A DNA stretch of 64,000 nt, from the NCBI RefSeq assembly GCF_004359195.1, contig NZ_CP037954.1:806001-870000 (forward strand), written 5' to 3'. This stretch comes from Chryseobacterium salivictor (GTDB taxonomy: Bacteria > Bacteroidota > Bacteroidia > Flavobacteriales > Weeksellaceae). The notes beneath the pieces are model-generated. The model was not told where the DNA came from, did no database searches, and worked only from the letters and a program-made list of their open reading frames with translations. Positions 9,235 through 18,895 of the stretch are shown here, piece by piece (the first letter of the stretch is position 1; each line of letters opens with the position of its first letter). The position numbers and the translations under genes are program-made.

Positions 9235-10875
9235 ATGTTACCCAAAATAAATCCTACCCACACCACAGCCTGGAAAAACCTCCACGAACATTTTGCTCAA
9301 AACGATTTCGATCTGCGCACTCTTTTTCTACATAATCCTGAACGTTTTCAGCAGTTTTCGGTTAAAAGAGAAGATTACCTTTTTGATTTTTCTAAAAATT
9401 TAATCGATCAGAAGACCTTTGATCTTTTACAAAGTCTGGCAGCAGAATGTGATTTAAAATCCGCAATCGAAGCCATGTTTTCCGGTGAAAAAATAAATGA
9501 GACCGAAGGACGGGCAGTTCTTCACACCGCATTACGGGATTTTTCAGACAAAGAGATTTTAGTGGATGGAGAAAATATAAAACCGGCGATCAAAAGAGTT
9601 TTAGACCAGATGAAAAACTTCTCCGGTAACGTTATTTCCGGCGAACACAAAGGTTTTTCAGGAAAAGAAATTACCGATGTCGTGAATATCGGAATCGGCG
9701 GCTCAGATTTGGGACCGGTGATGGTTTGTTCAGCATTAAAGCATTTTAAAACAAGATTGAATGTTCATTTTGTTTCGAATGTTGATGGAAATCACATCGC
9801 AGAAGTTTTGAAAAATTTAGATCCGGAAACCACGCTTTTCATCATCGCTTCTAAAACTTTTACGACTCAGGAAACGATGACCAATGCAGAATCTGCGAAA
9901 TCATGGTTTTTGAAATCGGGAAAACAGGACGAGGTTGCGAAACATTTCGTGGCACTTTCTACCAATATCGAAGCCGTGAAAAATTTCGGGATCGCCGAAG
10001 AAAACATTTTCGAATTCTGGGACTGGGTTGGCGGAAGATATTCACTCTGGAGTGCGATTGGCTTAAGCATCGTACTTTCGGTAGGTTACGAAAATTTCGA
10101 ACAGCTATTAATGGGAGCGAATGAAACCGACATTCATTTTCAAACCGCAGATTTTAAAGAAAATGTTCCGGTATTAATGGGACTTCTCGGAATTTGGTAC
10201 CGTAATTTCTTTGATGCCGGAACGTATGCGATACTGCCATACTCTCAATATTTAGATCGTTTTGCAGCATATCTTCAACAGGGAGATATGGAAAGTAATG
10301 GAAAATGTGTAGACAGAAATGGTGAATTTGTAGAATATGAAACCGGCCCGATTATTTGGGGAGAACCAGGCACCAACGGTCAACACGCTTTTTACCAGTT
10401 GATTCATCAGGGAACAGAATTGATTCCGGCTGATTTTATTGCTTATGCAAAATCATGCAATGTGGTTTCTGACCATCAGGAAAAATTATTAGCAAACTTT
10501 TTTGCCCAGACAGAAGCATTAGCTTTCGGAAAAACCGAAGAAGAAGCAAGAACAGAATTAGAAAAATCAGGCATTTCGGAAGAAGAAATTCACAGGTTGG
10601 TCAACTACAAAGTCTTCCACGGAAACACGCCAACCAACTCATTAATTATCAATGAACTAACCCCATTTTCACTGGGACAGCTGATCGCCTTATATGAACA
10701 TAAAATATTTGTTCAGGGCGTGATTTGGAATATCTTTAGTTTTGACCAGTTCGGCGTAGAATTAGGGAAAGTTTTGGCAGGGAAAATTTTATCTGAATTA
10801 AAGAATAATGAACCTGTTACCACTCATGATTCCTCTACAAATGGTTTGATCAAATATTTCAACGAGAAAAAGTAA
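9235..10875 (+). CDS. pgi: Glucose-6-phosphate isomerase
   Basis: A 546-residue enzyme, the usual length of the long bacterial/eukaryotic Pgi type. It interconverts glucose-6-phosphate and fructose-6-phosphate in the cytosol. Both family signatures are present: the phosphosugar-binding stretch [11 protein letters not shown] near residue 150, the block [16 protein letters not shown] near residue 263, and [18 protein letters not shown] near residue 500. It has its own promoter upstream. folD starts 29 bases downstream, so the two may be cotranscribed. Confidence 0.97.
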   Translation: MLPKINPTHTTAWKNLHEHFAQNDFDLRTLFLHNPERFQQFSVKREDYLFDFSKNLIDQKTFDLLQSLAAECDLKSAIEAMFSGEKINETEGRAVLHTALRDFSDKEILVDGENIKPAIKRVLDQMKNFSGNVISGEHKGFSGKEITDVVNIGIGGSDLGPVMVCSALKHFKTRLNVHFVSNVDGNHIAEVLKNLDPETTLFIIASKTFTTQETMTNAESAKSWFLKSGKQDEVAKHFVALSTNIEAVKNFGIAEENIFEFWDWVGGRYSLWSAIGLSIVLSVGYENFEQLLMGANETDIHFQTADFKENVPVLMGLLGIWYRNFFDAGTYAILPYSQYLDRFAAYLQQGDMESNGKCVDRNGEFVEYETGPIIWGEPGTNGQHAFYQLIHQGTELIPADFIAYAKSCNVVSDHQEKLLANFFAQTEALAFGKTEEEARTELEKSGISEEEIHRLVNYKVFHGNTPTNSLIINELTPFSLGQLIALYEHKIFVQGVIWNIFSFDQFGVELGKVLAGKILSELKNNEPVTTHDSSTNGLIKYFNEKK

Positions 10876-10904
10876 ATCTAAAATAAATCTAAAGTAAAAA
10901 CGAA

Positions 10905-11789
10905 ATGGCACAAATTCTCGATGGACTGAAAGTCTCCAAAGAAATAAAAGAAGAAATACGCATCGATGTTGACAAAATTGTTCAACACAATAGACGTCCG
11001 CCACATTTGGTAGCGATTCTGGTTGGGAAAAACGGCGCAAGCATGACTTATGTGAATAATAAAATCAAAGATTGCAAAGAAGTTGGTTTCAAATCTTCCC
11101 TAATCGATTTTCCAAGCACGGTGTCCGAAGCGGAACTTTTGGAAAAAATCGATGAACTCAATAAGTCGAAAGAGGTAGATGGATTTATTGTTCAGCTCCC
11201 TTTACCAAAACAAATTGATCAGGAAAAAATCATCATGGCAATCGATCCAAGGAAAGATGTAGATGGTTTCCACCCGGAAAATTTCGGAAAAATGGCTTTG
11301 GAAATGGACACCTTTTTACCCGCAACTCCATTTGGAATTTTGACTTTATTAGAAAGATATCATATCGACACCAAAGGCAAACACTGCGTGGTAATCGGCA
11401 GAAGCAGGATCGTAGGAAAACCGATGAGTATCCTGATGGGAAGAAAAGATTTCCCCGGAAATTCTACGGTCACCCTTACGCATTCTTACACTCCTCATAT
11501 CGAAGAATTCACCAAAAAAGCAGACATTATCATTACCGCTTTGGGCGATCCCAATTTCTTAAAAGCAGATATGATTAAAGAAGGCGCAATCATCATCGAT
11601 GTAGGAATTACCCGCGTTGAAGATCAATCTGAAAAAGGATACAAACTGGTGGGCGATGTAGATTTTGAAAGTTGCAAAGAAAAAGCAAGTTGGATCACTC
11701 CCGTGCCAGGCGGAGTGGGTCCTATGACACGGGCCATGTTGATGAAAAACACAATTTTGGCTTATAAAACCTCAGTATATAATGATTAA
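10905..11789 (+). CDS. folD: Bifunctional methylenetetrahydrofolate dehydrogenase / methenyl-THF cyclohydrolase
   Basis: A 294-residue FolD. It interconverts 5,10-methylene-, methenyl- and 10-formyl-tetrahydrofolate for purine and one-carbon metabolism. Motifs seen: the substrate-binding Y-VNNK block near residue 48, VDGFHPENFGK near residue 120, the NADP-site motif GRSRIVGKP near residue 165, and the C-terminal signature TPVPGGVGPMT. The last 8 bases overlap the start of queE, which suggests translational coupling. Confidence 0.97.
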   Translation: MAQILDGLKVSKEIKEEIRIDVDKIVQHNRRPPHLVAILVGKNGASMTYVNNKIKDCKEVGFKSSLIDFPSTVSEAELLEKIDELNKSKEVDGFIVQLPLPKQIDQEKIIMAIDPRKDVDGFHPENFGKMALEMDTFLPATPFGILTLLERYHIDTKGKHCVVIGRSRIVGKPMSILMGRKDFPGNSTVTLTHSYTPHIEEFTKKADIIITALGDPNFLKADMIKEGAIIIDVGITRVEDQSEKGYKLVGDVDFESCKEKASWITPVPGGVGPMTRAMLMKNTILAYKTSVYND

Positions 11790-12414
11790 GAAAGAAGAAA
11801 ATATTTTATTGGAACAAGGTAAAATGCTCCCCGTGATGGAGCATTTTTACACTTTACAGGGCGAAGGTGCCCATACCGGAAAAGCCGCCTATTTCATCAG
11901 ACTGGGAGGCTGCGATGTCGGCTGTCACTGGTGTGACGTGAAAGAAAGCTGGGATCCCAATTTGCACCCTTTGATGGATACTGTAGAAATTGCAGAAACT
12001 GCAGCGGGTTTTTGTAAAACCATCGTTTTAACCGGTGGCGAGCCTTTAATGTGGAATCTGGAAATCTTAACCAACAGACTGAAAGAACTTGGTTGTGAAA
12101 TTCATATCGAAACTTCCGGGGCGTATGAAATGAGTGGGACGCTTGATTGGATTACCCTTTCACCAAAGAAAACAGGCTTACCAAAACCAGCAATTTATGC
12201 TAAAGCCAATGAGTTGAAGATGATTATTTTCAATAATAATGATTTAAAATTTGCGGAAGAACAGGCAGCGAAAGTTTCGGCAAACTGCGTTCTCTATCTT
12301 CAAAGTGAATGGAGCAAAAGAGATGAAATATATCCGAAAATTACCGATTTTATCCTGGCAAATCCAAGATGGCAGGCATCGGTACAAACACATAAATATT
12401 TGAATATTCCATAA
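11782..12414 (+). CDS. queE: 7-carboxy-7-deazaguanine synthase (radical SAM)
   Basis: A 210-residue radical SAM enzyme. It converts 6-carboxytetrahydropterin to 7-carboxy-7-deazaguanine, the precursor of preQ0 and queuosine. The SAM-cluster cysteines appear as CDVGCHWC near residue 49 (a CxxxCxxC motif), after the QGEG substrate loop (FYTLQGEGAHTGKAA). TGGEP, the GGE motif of the family, is near residue 87. It overlaps folD by 8 bases. The final enzyme of the queuosine insertion pathway, Tgt, is in this window at 46708-47844. Confidence 0.93.
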   Translation: MIKKEENILLEQGKMLPVMEHFYTLQGEGAHTGKAAYFIRLGGCDVGCHWCDVKESWDPNLHPLMDTVEIAETAAGFCKTIVLTGGEPLMWNLEILTNRLKELGCEIHIETSGAYEMSGTLDWITLSPKKTGLPKPAIYAKANELKMIIFNNNDLKFAEEQAAKVSANCVLYLQSEWSKRDEIYPKITDFILANPRWQASVQTHKYLNIP

Positions 12415-12448
12415 ATTACATTAGATTTACTTCTAATTAAAAGGCTAT

Positions 12449-13822
12449 ATGCAAAGAATCCGATACTCCAGATACTTCAGAACCGGCTTTATTCTTCTTG
12501 ACGTCTTGGTGATAGCGGCAGTTTTTGTCTATTTTTTTCTGCGGAATAATGATCACCTTTTTTCAGAAGAAACTTCGGAGCAAAATATATTATCGATTAT
12601 CCTGCTGATTTTTTACTGGATTTTACTCAGCAGCAGAACAAAATTATACTCCGTTGCCAGAAATATTACCTACACTCTTTATTTGGAAAGATTTGTTACC
12701 CATATCTTTATTTTCATTTTCGGCGTTATTTTATTGGCAAAAGTTAGCAATAATGAATTTCTGAAGCAAGACCGGTTTTTACTGGGGTTATGTCTGTTTC
12801 TTATTCTGCTCATCATCAAATCTACCCTGTTTTTTGCTTTAAAATACATTAGAACTTTAGGTCTTAACTATCGGAATATAATGTTTCTGTCAAGTGATTC
12901 ATCGTCAGAAATATTAAAAAATATTTTAACAGAACGAAAAGATTATGGATTCAAAATTTATGATTATCCGGCAGATGACCGGTTTAATTTTGAAAAACTC
13001 GCAGCATTCTGGAAAGAAAATGGAATACACACCATGTATATTTCTACTGAATTCAAAAAGTACAATAAAAAACAGGAAGCAGAAGTTCATGGTTTAGCAG
13101 AAAGCCACAAAGTACGGATCTCGCTAATTCCCAGCATCATAGAAAACAACTTCTTTCAATATGATTTGGAATATACGGAAACCCAGCCTATATTGGTACG
13201 GTCTAAATTTCCTTTGGATTATTTAACGAATGTTGTTTTGAAGCGGACATTCGATCTCCTGTTTTCAGTTTTAGTACTGGTATTTATAGGCTCCTGGCTG
13301 TTTCCGATTATCGCGATATTAATTAAACTGGATGGTGAAGGCCCCGTCTTTTTTGTCCAAAAAAGATATGGCTTTCATGATGAAGTTTTTAATTGTATAA
13401 AGTTCCGTACCATGCATATCAACAGTGAATGCACGACTAAAACAACGGAAGAAAATGATCGCCGGATCACAAGAATCGGCAAATTTCTCCGAAAGACCAG
13501 TTTAGATGAAATGCCGCAATTTCTGAATGTTTTAAAAGGTGAAATGTCAGTCGTAGGGCCGAGACCGCACATGCTTTTGATCGATGATTTTTACAAATTA
13601 AAAATTGGCCGTTACTCCATAAGAAGTTTGGTGAGACCAGGTGTTACCGGCATGGCTCAGGTAAACGGGTTGCGCGGCGACACGGGAAATATGGATCTTA
13701 AAATGCAAAAAAGAATTCTAGCAGATGCGTTTTACGTAAAAAACTGGACGTTAAGTTTAGACTTGGTTATTATTTTGAAAACGATTTTTTTAGTCGTCGG
13801 CGGAGATAAGAATGCCAATTAA
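12449..13822 (+). CDS. Polyprenyl-phosphate sugar-1-phosphate transferase (WcaJ/WbaP type)
   Basis: A 457-residue membrane protein. Four N-terminal helices lie within residues 10-135, a Rossmann-like central domain follows, then one further membrane segment near residue 275 and the bacterial sugar transferase domain (about 265-455). Catalytic-domain motifs: KRTFDLLFS, DGEGPVFFVQKR, FRTM, LRKTSLDEMPQFLNVLKGEMS and VGPRPH. The family starts capsule, exopolysaccharide or O-unit synthesis by loading a sugar phosphate onto undecaprenyl phosphate. No other polysaccharide genes are near it, so the sugar and product are unknown. Confidence 0.9.
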   Translation: MQRIRYSRYFRTGFILLDVLVIAAVFVYFFLRNNDHLFSEETSEQNILSIILLIFYWILLSSRTKLYSVARNITYTLYLERFVTHIFIFIFGVILLAKVSNNEFLKQDRFLLGLCLFLILLIIKSTLFFALKYIRTLGLNYRNIMFLSSDSSSEILKNILTERKDYGFKIYDYPADDRFNFEKLAAFWKENGIHTMYISTEFKKYNKKQEAEVHGLAESHKVRISLIPSIIENNFFQYDLEYTETQPILVRSKFPLDYLTNVVLKRTFDLLFSVLVLVFIGSWLFPIIAILIKLDGEGPVFFVQKRYGFHDEVFNCIKFRTMHINSECTTKTTEENDRRITRIGKFLRKTSLDEMPQFLNVLKGEMSVVGPRPHMLLIDDFYKLKIGRYSIRSLVRPGVTGMAQVNGLRGDTGNMDLKMQKRILADAFYVKNWTLSLDLVIILKTIFLVVGGDKNAN

Positions 13823-13859
13823 AACCCTATTAAAAAATAAAAAACACTAATTTTGCAAC

Positions 13860-14612
13860 ATGTTAAAAAATCTGTTGAGCCAAGTTGGCGCATATTTCTT
13901 TCTCTTATCGAAAACATTAAAAAAGCCACAAAAGGCTTCGATATTTGGTAAATTATTCATGCGTGAGATTTATGATCTGGGAGTTAATTCGTTCGGCTTA
14001 GTACTCTTTACTTCCACTTTCGTGGGAGCAGTTGTAGCTATTCAAATGTTCAATAACTTCAATGCATCGTCATTTCCGATCCCCAACTCTTTTATTGGTT
14101 ATGCAACCAAAGTTGTTCTGATATTAGAATTTGCACCAACTATTATATCTGTTATTCTTGCCGGTAAAGTAGGGTCCTACATTGCATCAAGTATCGGAAC
14201 AATGCGTGTTACCGAGCAAATTGATGCTTTAGATATTATGGGAGTTAATTCTCCTAACTTTCTGATTTTACCTAAAGTTTTAGCCAGTGTCATTTTTAAT
14301 CCTTTACTCATTGCAATCAGTATTGTTTTTGGAATTTGGGGCGGATATCTGGCGGGAACTGCTACAGGAAGCTGGAGTAAAGCAGATTATATCACCGGAA
14401 TCCAAATGTATATGCCACAACATTTTATATGGTATGCCTTTTTCAAAACAGCCGTATTTGCTTTTTTAATTGCAACAATTCCTGCTTATTTTGGTTATAA
14501 TGTAAAAGGCGGCTCGCTGGAAGTTGGCCGCGCAAGTACACAGGCTGTAGTTTGGACCATTGTCGCCATTATTATTATGAACTTAATATTAACTCAAATG
14601 TTCCTCAGCTGA
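13860..14612 (+). CDS. mlaE: MlaE-family ABC transporter permease
   Basis: A 250-residue permease with five to six hydrophobic segments and the conserved MlaE core (about residues 55-245: FVGAVVAIQ ... GKVGSYIASSIGTMRVTEQIDALDIMGVNS). It forms the membrane part of an MCE-type phospholipid transporter. The stop codon overlaps the MlaF start (TGATG). A TAATTTTG element ends 4 bases before the ATG, which would give a nearly leaderless mRNA if used. Its MCE partner is probably the MlaD-like protein at 1893-2843. Confidence 0.92.
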   Translation: MLKNLLSQVGAYFFLLSKTLKKPQKASIFGKLFMREIYDLGVNSFGLVLFTSTFVGAVVAIQMFNNFNASSFPIPNSFIGYATKVVLILEFAPTIISVILAGKVGSYIASSIGTMRVTEQIDALDIMGVNSPNFLILPKVLASVIFNPLLIAISIVFGIWGGYLAGTATGSWSKADYITGIQMYMPQHFIWYAFFKTAVFAFLIATIPAYFGYNVKGGSLEVGRASTQAVVWTIVAIIIMNLILTQMFLS

Positions 14613-15421
14613 TGATAGAAGTAAAAGATTTAAAGAAACGTTTTGATCAGGTAGAAGTATTAAAAGGAATTACGACAACCTTTGAAACAGGCAAAGTGAA
14701 CCTCATCATCGGTCAGAGTGGCTCTGGAAAAACAGTATTTCTAAAGAGTCTGCTGAATGTTTACCAACCAACTTCCGGTGAAATATTATTTGACGGCAGA
14801 AACATCAATAATATGTCACGGGACGAAAAACAGCAGCTTCGCTCTGAAATAGGAACCGTCTTTCAGGGAAGCGCACTTTTCGATTCGATGACAGTGGAAG
14901 AGAATATTACTTTCCCTTTGGATATGTTTACCAATTTGACTTTCAGAGAAAAGAAAAGAAGAGTCTTCGACGTTATTGGCCGTGTCCATCTGGAAAAAGC
15001 CAATCGTAAATATCCATCGGAGATTTCCGGAGGAATGCAAAAAAGAGTTGCCATCGCAAGAGCAATTGTCAACAACCCGAAATATCTTTTTTGCGATGAA
15101 CCAAACTCTGGTTTGGATCCCTATACTTCAAATATTATTGATGATCTACTTTTGGAAATCACTAAAGAATATAACACTACAACCATCATTAATTCCCACG
15201 ACATGAACTCTGTGATGACGATTGGCGAGAAAATTGTATATCTCCGTCTTGGGATAAAAGAATGGGAAGGTAACAAAGACATCCTGATCAATGCAGGCAA
15301 TAAAAACCTTATCGATTTCGTTTATTCATCAGAGTTATTTAAGGAATTACGCGAGTATTTCTTAGAGACCAAAAAAACCTCAATAGATAATATAATAACA
15401 AAACCCCATTCTAATGAATAA
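14612..15421 (+). CDS. mlaF: MlaF-family ABC transporter ATPase
   Basis: A 269-residue ATPase with Walker A GQSGSGKT near residue 36, Q-loop FQGSALFDSMTVEEN, ABC signature SGGMQKRVAIARA near residue 136, Walker B YLFCDEP and H-loop NSHD. It energises the MlaE permease. The start chosen is the ATG at 14612, which overlaps the mlaE stop by one base. A longer frame from 14552 would lie inside mlaE and is not supported. It overlaps the next gene by 8 bases, so mlaE, mlaF and the beta-barrel gene form a tight operon. Confidence 0.95.
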   Translation: MIEVKDLKKRFDQVEVLKGITTTFETGKVNLIIGQSGSGKTVFLKSLLNVYQPTSGEILFDGRNINNMSRDEKQQLRSEIGTVFQGSALFDSMTVEENITFPLDMFTNLTFREKKRRVFDVIGRVHLEKANRKYPSEISGGMQKRVAIARAIVNNPKYLFCDEPNSGLDPYTSNIIDDLLLEITKEYNTTTIINSHDMNSVMTIGEKIVYLRLGIKEWEGNKDILINAGNKNLIDFVYSSELFKELREYFLETKKTSIDNIITKPHSNE

Positions 15422-16031
15422 ATTATTCAGTTTCGTTCTAATTGGTGCAAGTGTTCTGGGTTCTGCACAGATTAAATTTGCAGCAAAAGCCAACTTACTT
15501 TTCAAAACCGACAGTCCTAGTTGGGAAAGTGCCGTAAAAACATACAATGATTCCAAAAAGAACAGTGCAGGCTTCAATGTTGGTCTTTCCGCGAAAGTTA
15601 ATTTACCAGCGTCACTATTTTTAATGCCGGAAATTTATTACACTACTTTTAAATCAGAAATCGATGTGCCGAGCCCTAATGGTACTACCGCTACTACTAT
15701 AGAAGCAAAAAGCAATCGTGTGGATGTACCTGTCCTTTTGGGATATAAGCTTTTAGGAGACAACTTAGGAGTATTTATTGGTCCGGTTGCATCTTATAAT
15801 CTTTCTACAGATAATCAGTTCAAAGACTTTAAAGAAAATGCCACCAAAGATTTCACAGTAGGATATCAGTTTGGAGCACAGGTTCAACTTCAAAAACTGA
15901 TTGTGAATGCAAGATATGAAGGTGCTTTCAGCAGCGATCAAAGAAATTTCATTAATAACAATACCAACGAAACGATTCGTTATGACAGCCGACCAAGTTT
16001 GTTTATGGTAGGTTTAGGGTATGAGTTTTAA
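15414..16031 (+). CDS. PorT-like outer-membrane beta-barrel protein
   Basis: A 205-residue protein with a signal peptide (about residues 1-18, ending GSAQ). Alternating hydrophobic strands and a C-terminal aromatic strand ending in GLGYEF are typical of small Bacteroidota outer-membrane beta-barrels of the PorT / OMP_b-brl_2 type. Its start overlaps the end of mlaF by 8 bases. Coupling to a lipid ABC transporter hints at a role in the same envelope process, but this is inference from position only. Confidence 0.75.
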   Translation: MNKLFSFVLIGASVLGSAQIKFAAKANLLFKTDSPSWESAVKTYNDSKKNSAGFNVGLSAKVNLPASLFLMPEIYYTTFKSEIDVPSPNGTTATTIEAKSNRVDVPVLLGYKLLGDNLGVFIGPVASYNLSTDNQFKDFKENATKDFTVGYQFGAQVQLQKLIVNARYEGAFSSDQRNFINNNTNETIRYDSRPSLFMVGLGYEF

Positions 16032-16049
16032 GAAAAACCAAACTTTAAG

Positions 16050-16088
16050 AAAAAAAAGAATCCTCTGAATTAATAATTCGGAGGATTT
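16050..16088 (-). terminator. Terminator overlapping the stop of the 108-residue gene
   Basis: A 13-bp stem with one G-T pair (AATCCTCTGAATT / AATTCGGAGGATT, 3-base loop) includes the TAA stop of the minus-strand gene. A long T run follows on the minus strand. It may also serve the convergent beta-barrel gene. Confidence 0.8.
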
Positions 16089-16396
16089 TGGTTTTCTTCT
16101 GTCGTGGTATAAGTTACGGTCTGTTGCCTTGCCAATTCAGCCGCCTGCTTTTCAAGGTCTTCTTTTTCTTTCCGTAGCTGTTTTAATTCTCTCCGCTTTT
16201 CTTCCTGTTTTAATGCGGTTCCCTTGCTGATATAACCGACAATTCCTCCGATTATTAAACCAATTCCAATTCCTGCAAGAATACCCATTAAATTAGTGGG
16301 CTCAAAAAGCTTAACCGCAGAAAACTGCGGCGTAATATAATACAGCAAAAAAGCTAAACCCAGTAAAAGAAATCCTATAAATGTTAAATTTTTCAT
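16070..16396 (-). CDS. Small membrane protein with C-terminal coiled coil, function unknown
   Basis: A 108-residue protein with two membrane helices (about residues 4-20 and 38-60, the second rich in Gly and Ile). A charged coiled-coil stretch of Lys, Glu and Arg follows (about 66-92), then a Thr/Gln/Asn-rich tail. I do not recognise a named family. The stop codon is inside a terminator hairpin. It is downstream of, and in the same direction as, the M48 protease gene, but that gene has its own terminator, so cotranscription is unlikely. Confidence 0.65.
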   Translation of the reverse strand: MKNLTFIGFLLLGLAFLLYYITPQFSAVKLFEPTNLMGILAGIGIGLIIGGIVGYISKGTALKQEEKRRELKQLRKEKEDLEKQAAELARQQTVTYTTTEENQNPPNY

Positions 16397-16409
16397 GTCG
16401 GTATAAATT

Positions 16410-16450
16410 AAAAAACCTTTCCAAATTTAAGAAATTTTCGGAAAGGTTTA
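16410..16450 (-). terminator. Terminator of the M48 protease gene
   Basis: A stem AAACCTTTCC / GGAAAGGTTT with a 17-base loop is followed by T residues on the minus strand, 20 bases after the protease stop codon. Confidence 0.8.
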
Positions 16451-16469
16451 CTATAAATTTAATTAAGTG

Positions 16470-17279
16470 TTAGATTTTGCCGCCAGCAGCTGCATAATAT
16501 TGCAGGGCTTTTGACATGTGTTTTTCTAAATCTGCTCTTCTGGTATCTGGATTAGGGTGAGTTGACAAAAACTCCGGAGGTCTGTTTCCTGTAGAAGCCG
16601 CCTCCATTCTTTGCCAGAAAGGTTGCGCTTCTCTCGGATCATAGCCAGCCATACTCATTAAATAAAGTCCCATTTCATCAGCTTCTAGCTCCTGGCTTCT
16701 TCCGTATTTCAATAAAGCAACCTGAGCACCGAGCGGATAAGCCTGTTGGAAAATTGACGCTAGCTGCCCATTGGAAATAGTACTTCCTAAAATGGCGCCG
16801 CCATATTCTGCGATCATGGCTTGTGAAATTCTTTCATTTCCGTGGCCAGCAAGTGCGTGAGAAATTTCATGACCTAAGACCACCGCTAAACCAGTATCAG
16901 TTTTAGTAATAGGTAAAATACCCGTATATACTGCTACTTTACCACCAGGCATACACCAGGCGTTAACTTGTTTATCGTCGAGTAAATTAAATTCCCATTG
17001 GTAATTCGCAAGATCTGCTTCTCTGCCAATTCCCCGGTAATAATTGTTTGCGGCGTTCTTAATCCTTAAGCCGACATTCTGTACGCTCTTCGCCTGAGTC
17101 GTTCCCGAAATAACTTTTGCCTGAGACAGCGCCTGTTTGTATTGCTGCAGAGCCATCGCAGAAATCTCCTGATTATTGGCCAATTGCAAAGATTTACGCC
17201 CCGTGATTGGGTTGGTGGTACACGCAATCATCATGGCAGATACAACACCTATTCCTAGTATTTTGTTAATATTTTTCAT
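16470..17279 (-). CDS. M48 family zinc metalloprotease, lipoprotein
   Basis: A 269-residue protein with a lipoprotein signal peptide (lipobox MIAC, Cys20). The M48 domain has the zinc motif HEISHALAGH near residue 138 and the third ligand in RSQELEADEMG. It resembles the BepA/LoiP group of periplasmic proteases that clear misassembled outer-membrane proteins. The TTNPITGRKSLQL stretch after the lipobox is characteristic of this group. It is transcribed alone and divergently from the DUF4251 gene. Confidence 0.9.
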   Translation of the reverse strand: MKNINKILGIGVVSAMMIACTTNPITGRKSLQLANNQEISAMALQQYKQALSQAKVISGTTQAKSVQNVGLRIKNAANNYYRGIGREADLANYQWEFNLLDDKQVNAWCMPGGKVAVYTGILPITKTDTGLAVVLGHEISHALAGHGNERISQAMIAEYGGAILGSTISNGQLASIFQQAYPLGAQVALLKYGRSQELEADEMGLYLMSMAGYDPREAQPFWQRMEAASTGNRPPEFLSTHPNPDTRRADLEKHMSKALQYYAAAGGKI

Positions 17280-17379
17280 AGTAGTCTAAATTGATTTTAA
17301 AGGATTAAACAATTTTTATTCCAAATCATGAGTTAGTAGTTAATATTGCATAATTTTTGTACATTTATAAAAAAATCAC

Positions 17380-17910
17380 ATGAAAAATCTACCCAAAATA
17401 CTGATTGCTCTTTTGACGATTACTTTAGTATTATCATGCAGTTCCCAGAATAATATCCCATCGGCAAACACAAGCGCTCTGTTACAATCCAATGAGTTTA
17501 CTTTTGTAGCTGAGCATGCAAACCCTAATAACGCAGACGTTATTAATGTTTTAAATTCGCTTCCCAATGGTTCCTCCCAAATGCTCAATTTAGATTCCGG
17601 TTACACCATTGAAATCAGAAAAGATAAAATAGATGTGACCCTGCCTTACTTCGGACGAATGTACACTCCAAACATAGATCCCAGTAAAAATTCCTACAGG
17701 TTTACGTCAAAGGATTTTACAATTACTAAAAAAGAAGGTAAAAAAGGAAGTTCTGTTTTCAACATCATCGCCAAGGATCAACAAAACATTATTACATTTA
17801 ATATGGAAGTATTCAAGAATGGGAAAACTTATGTATCTGTAGACTCCAATGACAGACAACCGATTTCCTATGATGGATATATTACTGCGAATTCGACCAC
17901 AAAAAATTAA
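17380..17910 (+). CDS. DUF4251 family lipoprotein
   Basis: A 176-residue protein with a lipoprotein signal (VLSCSS, Cys21). The DUF4251 domain covers most of the mature part: LDSGYTIEIRKDKIDVTLPYFGR near residue 70, YRFTSKDFTI near residue 108 and GKTYVSVDSNDRQPISYDGYI at the end. DUF4251 proteins are common in Bacteroidota; no function is known. It ends one base before the convergent meaB stop. Confidence 0.8.
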   Translation: MKNLPKILIALLTITLVLSCSSQNNIPSANTSALLQSNEFTFVAEHANPNNADVINVLNSLPNGSSQMLNLDSGYTIEIRKDKIDVTLPYFGRMYTPNIDPSKNSYRFTSKDFTITKKEGKKGSSVFNIIAKDQQNIITFNMEVFKNGKTYVSVDSNDRQPISYDGYITANSTTKN

Positions 17911-17911
17911 T

Positions 17912-18895
17912 TTACCGGCCTATTAATTTCTCGACAAAAATTTTCGCTTCTGTACTTGGATTTGATTTCAATTCAGAAGCATTTTTTTTATGCTCTTCGT
18001 AAAAGTTTTCTGTCGGTTTATCCGATTTTGTTTTTTGCAGAATATATTCCTGCACCCAGTAGTCAAAGCGTTTCTCCGCTTGTTTTTTTCGGGTCTCCTC
18101 AAAAGAATGATTTGAAATTTTCAAATCAATAAACTCCTGAATCTTTTCATAAACTTCTTCCAAACCTGTATTATTCAAAGCAGAACCGAGCAGAACCGGA
18201 ACTTTCCAGTTTTTTTCTTTTGACGGCAAGAAATGGAGCGCGCGCATTAATTCTACTTTTGTATTTTTAGCTTTAAGACGGTTATCTTCCTCAACTTTAT
18301 TAATGAAAATAAGATCGACCATTTCCATAATTCCACGTTTGATTCCCTGGAGTTCATCGCCACCGCCAATAATTTTTAAAAATAAAAAAACATCGGTAAT
18401 ATCAGAAACCAAAACTTCACTTTGTCCAACGCCTACAGTTTCAATTAAAATAAAATCATAACCTGCAGCTTCACAAATCAACATGCTTTCAAAAGTCGCA
18501 TTGGCTACTCCACCCAAAAATCCCGAAGTGGGACTCGGCCGGATGAAGGCATTCCTTTCTCTGGCCAACTCTTCCATTCTGGTTTTGTCACCCAAAATAG
18601 ATCCTTTGTTTAATGACGAACTCGGATCAATCGCTAAGACCGCTACTTTTTTCCCGTGTTGAATGGCCAACTTCCCAAAACTTTCAATGAAGGTCGATTT
18701 TCCCGCACCGGGAACTCCTGTAATTCCGATTCTGACTGATTTTCCAGTAAAAGGCAATATTTCTTTTAAAAGTTCCTCTGCTTGCGCGCGGTGTTCCTCT
18801 TTTTTACTTTCCACCAACGTGATTGCTTTTCCGAGCAATCGTTTGTCGCCGGACTGTATTCCTTTTATCAGGTCTTGGTTAGAAGGGGTTTTCAT
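17912..18895 (-). CDS. meaB: Methylmalonyl-CoA mutase-associated GTPase MeaB
   Basis: A 327-residue G3E-family GTPase with P-loop GITGVPGAGKST near residue 58, the switch region AIDPSSSLNKGSILGDKTRM, ETVGVGQSE and the NKxE-type guanine specificity motif FINKVEED. MeaB proteins guard and load B12-dependent methylmalonyl-CoA mutase. No mutase subunit is in the window, so in this organism the two are unlinked. The Ser-rich switch and C-terminal dimerisation arm match MeaB rather than HypB or UreG. Confidence 0.93.
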   Translation of the reverse strand: MKTPSNQDLIKGIQSGDKRLLGKAITLVESKKEEHRAQAEELLKEILPFTGKSVRIGITGVPGAGKSTFIESFGKLAIQHGKKVAVLAIDPSSSLNKGSILGDKTRMEELARERNAFIRPSPTSGFLGGVANATFESMLICEAAGYDFILIETVGVGQSEVLVSDITDVFLFLKIIGGGDELQGIKRGIMEMVDLIFINKVEEDNRLKAKNTKVELMRALHFLPSKEKNWKVPVLLGSALNNTGLEEVYEKIQEFIDLKISNHSFEETRKKQAEKRFDYWVQEYILQKTKSDKPTENFYEEHKKNASELKSNPSTEAKIFVEKLIGR

